Below are positions 5,422-5,994 of a stretch of 5,994 nt of DNA, piece by piece (position 1 is the first letter of the stretch; each line of letters starts with the position of its first letter). This DNA is from an uncultured Clostridia bacterium (GTDB taxonomy: Bacteria; Bacillota; Clostridia; Christensenellales; UBA1242). Below the pieces are notes generated by a model. It worked only from the letters and a program-made list of their open reading frames with translations. It ran no database searches and was not told the DNA's origin. The translations under genes were made by a program, and so were the position numbers. The DNA is taken from assembly GCA_947628195.1 (NCBI GenBank), contig CANQZB010000063.1, positions 1 to 5,994 of the forward strand, written 5' to 3'.

Positions 5422-5973
5422 CTACTTTTTCTTCTTACCAGCAGCTTTACCTGCTTTTAATATTACCACTTCGTTAGCATGTCTAATGCCATAACCGTGA
5501 TAAGGTTCTACTGGGCGCAAATCTTTAATTTTTGCTGCAACTGCACCAACAAGCTGTTTGTCTGCACCGTTAACAATAATTGTATTGTTATCTGGAACAT
5601 CAAAAGTAATGCCTTCATCTGCAGTAAATTCAACTGGGTGGCTTAAGCCTAGATTCATAACTAATTTGTTATTGCCCTGTTTAGAAAGTTTGTAACCAAC
5701 GCCTTTAACTGTTAGGGTCTTTTTAAATCCGTCCTTAACGCCGGTAACCATGTTGTGAATTAATTGACGATACAAACCTTGTTTAGCGTTGCTATCTGTT
5801 GTTTCGTCGTTGCGTGTTACGTGAACTTGATTGCCGTTAACTTCAACTGTTACATTTTTAGAATATTCTTGGCTAAGTGTACCTTTGGGGCCCTTAACTG
5901 TAACCACGTTGTTGGCAACTTCCACACTAACACCAGCTGGAATTTCTATAGGTAATTTTCCGATTCTTGACAT
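5422..5973 (-). CDS. rplF: 50S ribosomal protein L6
   Basis: This encodes a complete 183-residue L6, close to the usual 175-185 residues. L6 binds 23S rRNA near the sarcin-ricin loop and the factor-binding site of the large subunit. The N-terminus MSRIGKLPIEIPAGV is the family opening. The two similar L6 domains are visible: one at about residues 10-80 with VTVKGPKGTL, the second at about 85-170 with KGVGYK at 90-95 and the GLSHPVEF stretch at 109-116. The C-terminal signature, usually PEPYKGKGIRY, reads VEPYHGYGIRH (155-165), so two signature lysines are His159 and Tyr161. A lysine-rich tail ends the protein. The ATG is preceded by TAGGAGG (5979-5985) with five bases of spacing; the TAG is the S8 stop. 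The stop here is also TAG, shared with the binding site of rplR. Confidence 0.98.
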   Translation of the reverse strand: MSRIGKLPIEIPAGVSVEVANNVVTVKGPKGTLSQEYSKNVTVEVNGNQVHVTRNDETTDSNAKQGLYRQLIHNMVTGVKDGFKKTLTVKGVGYKLSKQGNNKLVMNLGLSHPVEFTADEGITFDVPDNNTIIVNGADKQLVGAVAAKIKDLRPVEPYHGYGIRHANEVVILKAGKAAGKKKK

Positions 5974-5982
5974 AATTACCTC

Positions 5983-5994
5983 CTACCACACATA
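5983..5994 (-). CDS. rpsH: Ribosomal protein S8, last three codons and stop (partial)
   Basis: Only the 3' end is inside the window. Read on the minus strand from the right edge, the bases give Tyr-Val-Trp followed by TAG. Bacterial S8 proteins commonly end in a hydrophobic residue-Tyr-Val-Trp or close variant, and rpsH is the gene normally found directly before rplF in the spc operon, so position and ending agree. S8 is a primary 16S rRNA-binding protein of the small subunit and, in E. coli, the translational repressor of the spc operon; no such site can be examined here. The stop codon is part of the ribosome binding site of rplF. Three residues cannot prove identity, so the call rests mainly on synteny. 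Confidence 0.75.
   Translation of the reverse strand, partial: YVW

Noticed and set aside
2396..5955. Plus-strand open frames of 60-93 codons, e.g. 4764-5045, 5764-5955 and 2396-2641
   Set aside because: All are antisense to well-identified genes, lack binding sites of the quality seen on the minus strand, and read as low-complexity complements of the coding strand.

Overview
This window is a stretch of the conserved bacterial spc/alpha ribosomal protein operon. Every gene lies on the minus strand, so transcription runs from the right edge to the left edge. Transcription order: the last codons of rpsH (S8), rplF (L6), rplR (L18), rpsE (S5), rpmD (L30), rplO (L15), secY, adk, map, a small KOW-domain gene, infA (IF-1), rpmJ (L36), rpsM (S13), and the first 31 codons of rpsK (S11). 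No gene is on the plus strand, and no RNA gene, mobile element, CRISPR array or gene-free stretch over 100 bases is present. The longest non-coding interval is the 81 bases between rpmJ and rpsM.

The DNA is AT-rich. Each gene has a clear purine-rich Shine-Dalgarno site. TAA, TAG and TGA all act as stops, so the ordinary bacterial code applies. Together with the order secY-adk-map-KOW-infA-rpmJ-rpsM-rpsK, this suggests a low-GC Gram-positive bacterium of the Clostridia or a near relative, probably an uncultured lineage because several proteins depart from family consensus (Adk, L6, S11). The phylum-level call is an inference from gene order and protein features. No finer placement is possible from the sequence alone.

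The genes cooperate in making and using ribosomes. S8, S5, S13 and S11 build the small subunit. L6, L18, L30, L15 and L36 build the large subunit. IF-1 works at initiation. SecY forms the channel for exported and membrane proteins, Map removes the initiator methionine, and Adk balances adenine nucleotides. The KOW protein has no assigned role but sits among translation genes.

Packing is tight: junctions run from a 17-base overlap (adk/map) to 17 bases apart, with the rpmJ-rpsM gap the one exception. That gap holds a perfect 9-bp hairpin just upstream of rpsM, the position at which the S4-regulated leader of the E. coli alpha operon lies, and it is the best candidate here for an undescribed regulatory element. 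The second pattern worth noting is that all five TAG stops are merged into the Shine-Dalgarno site of the next gene. Overall this is an ordinary, highly conserved region; I do not see a novel multi-gene system.
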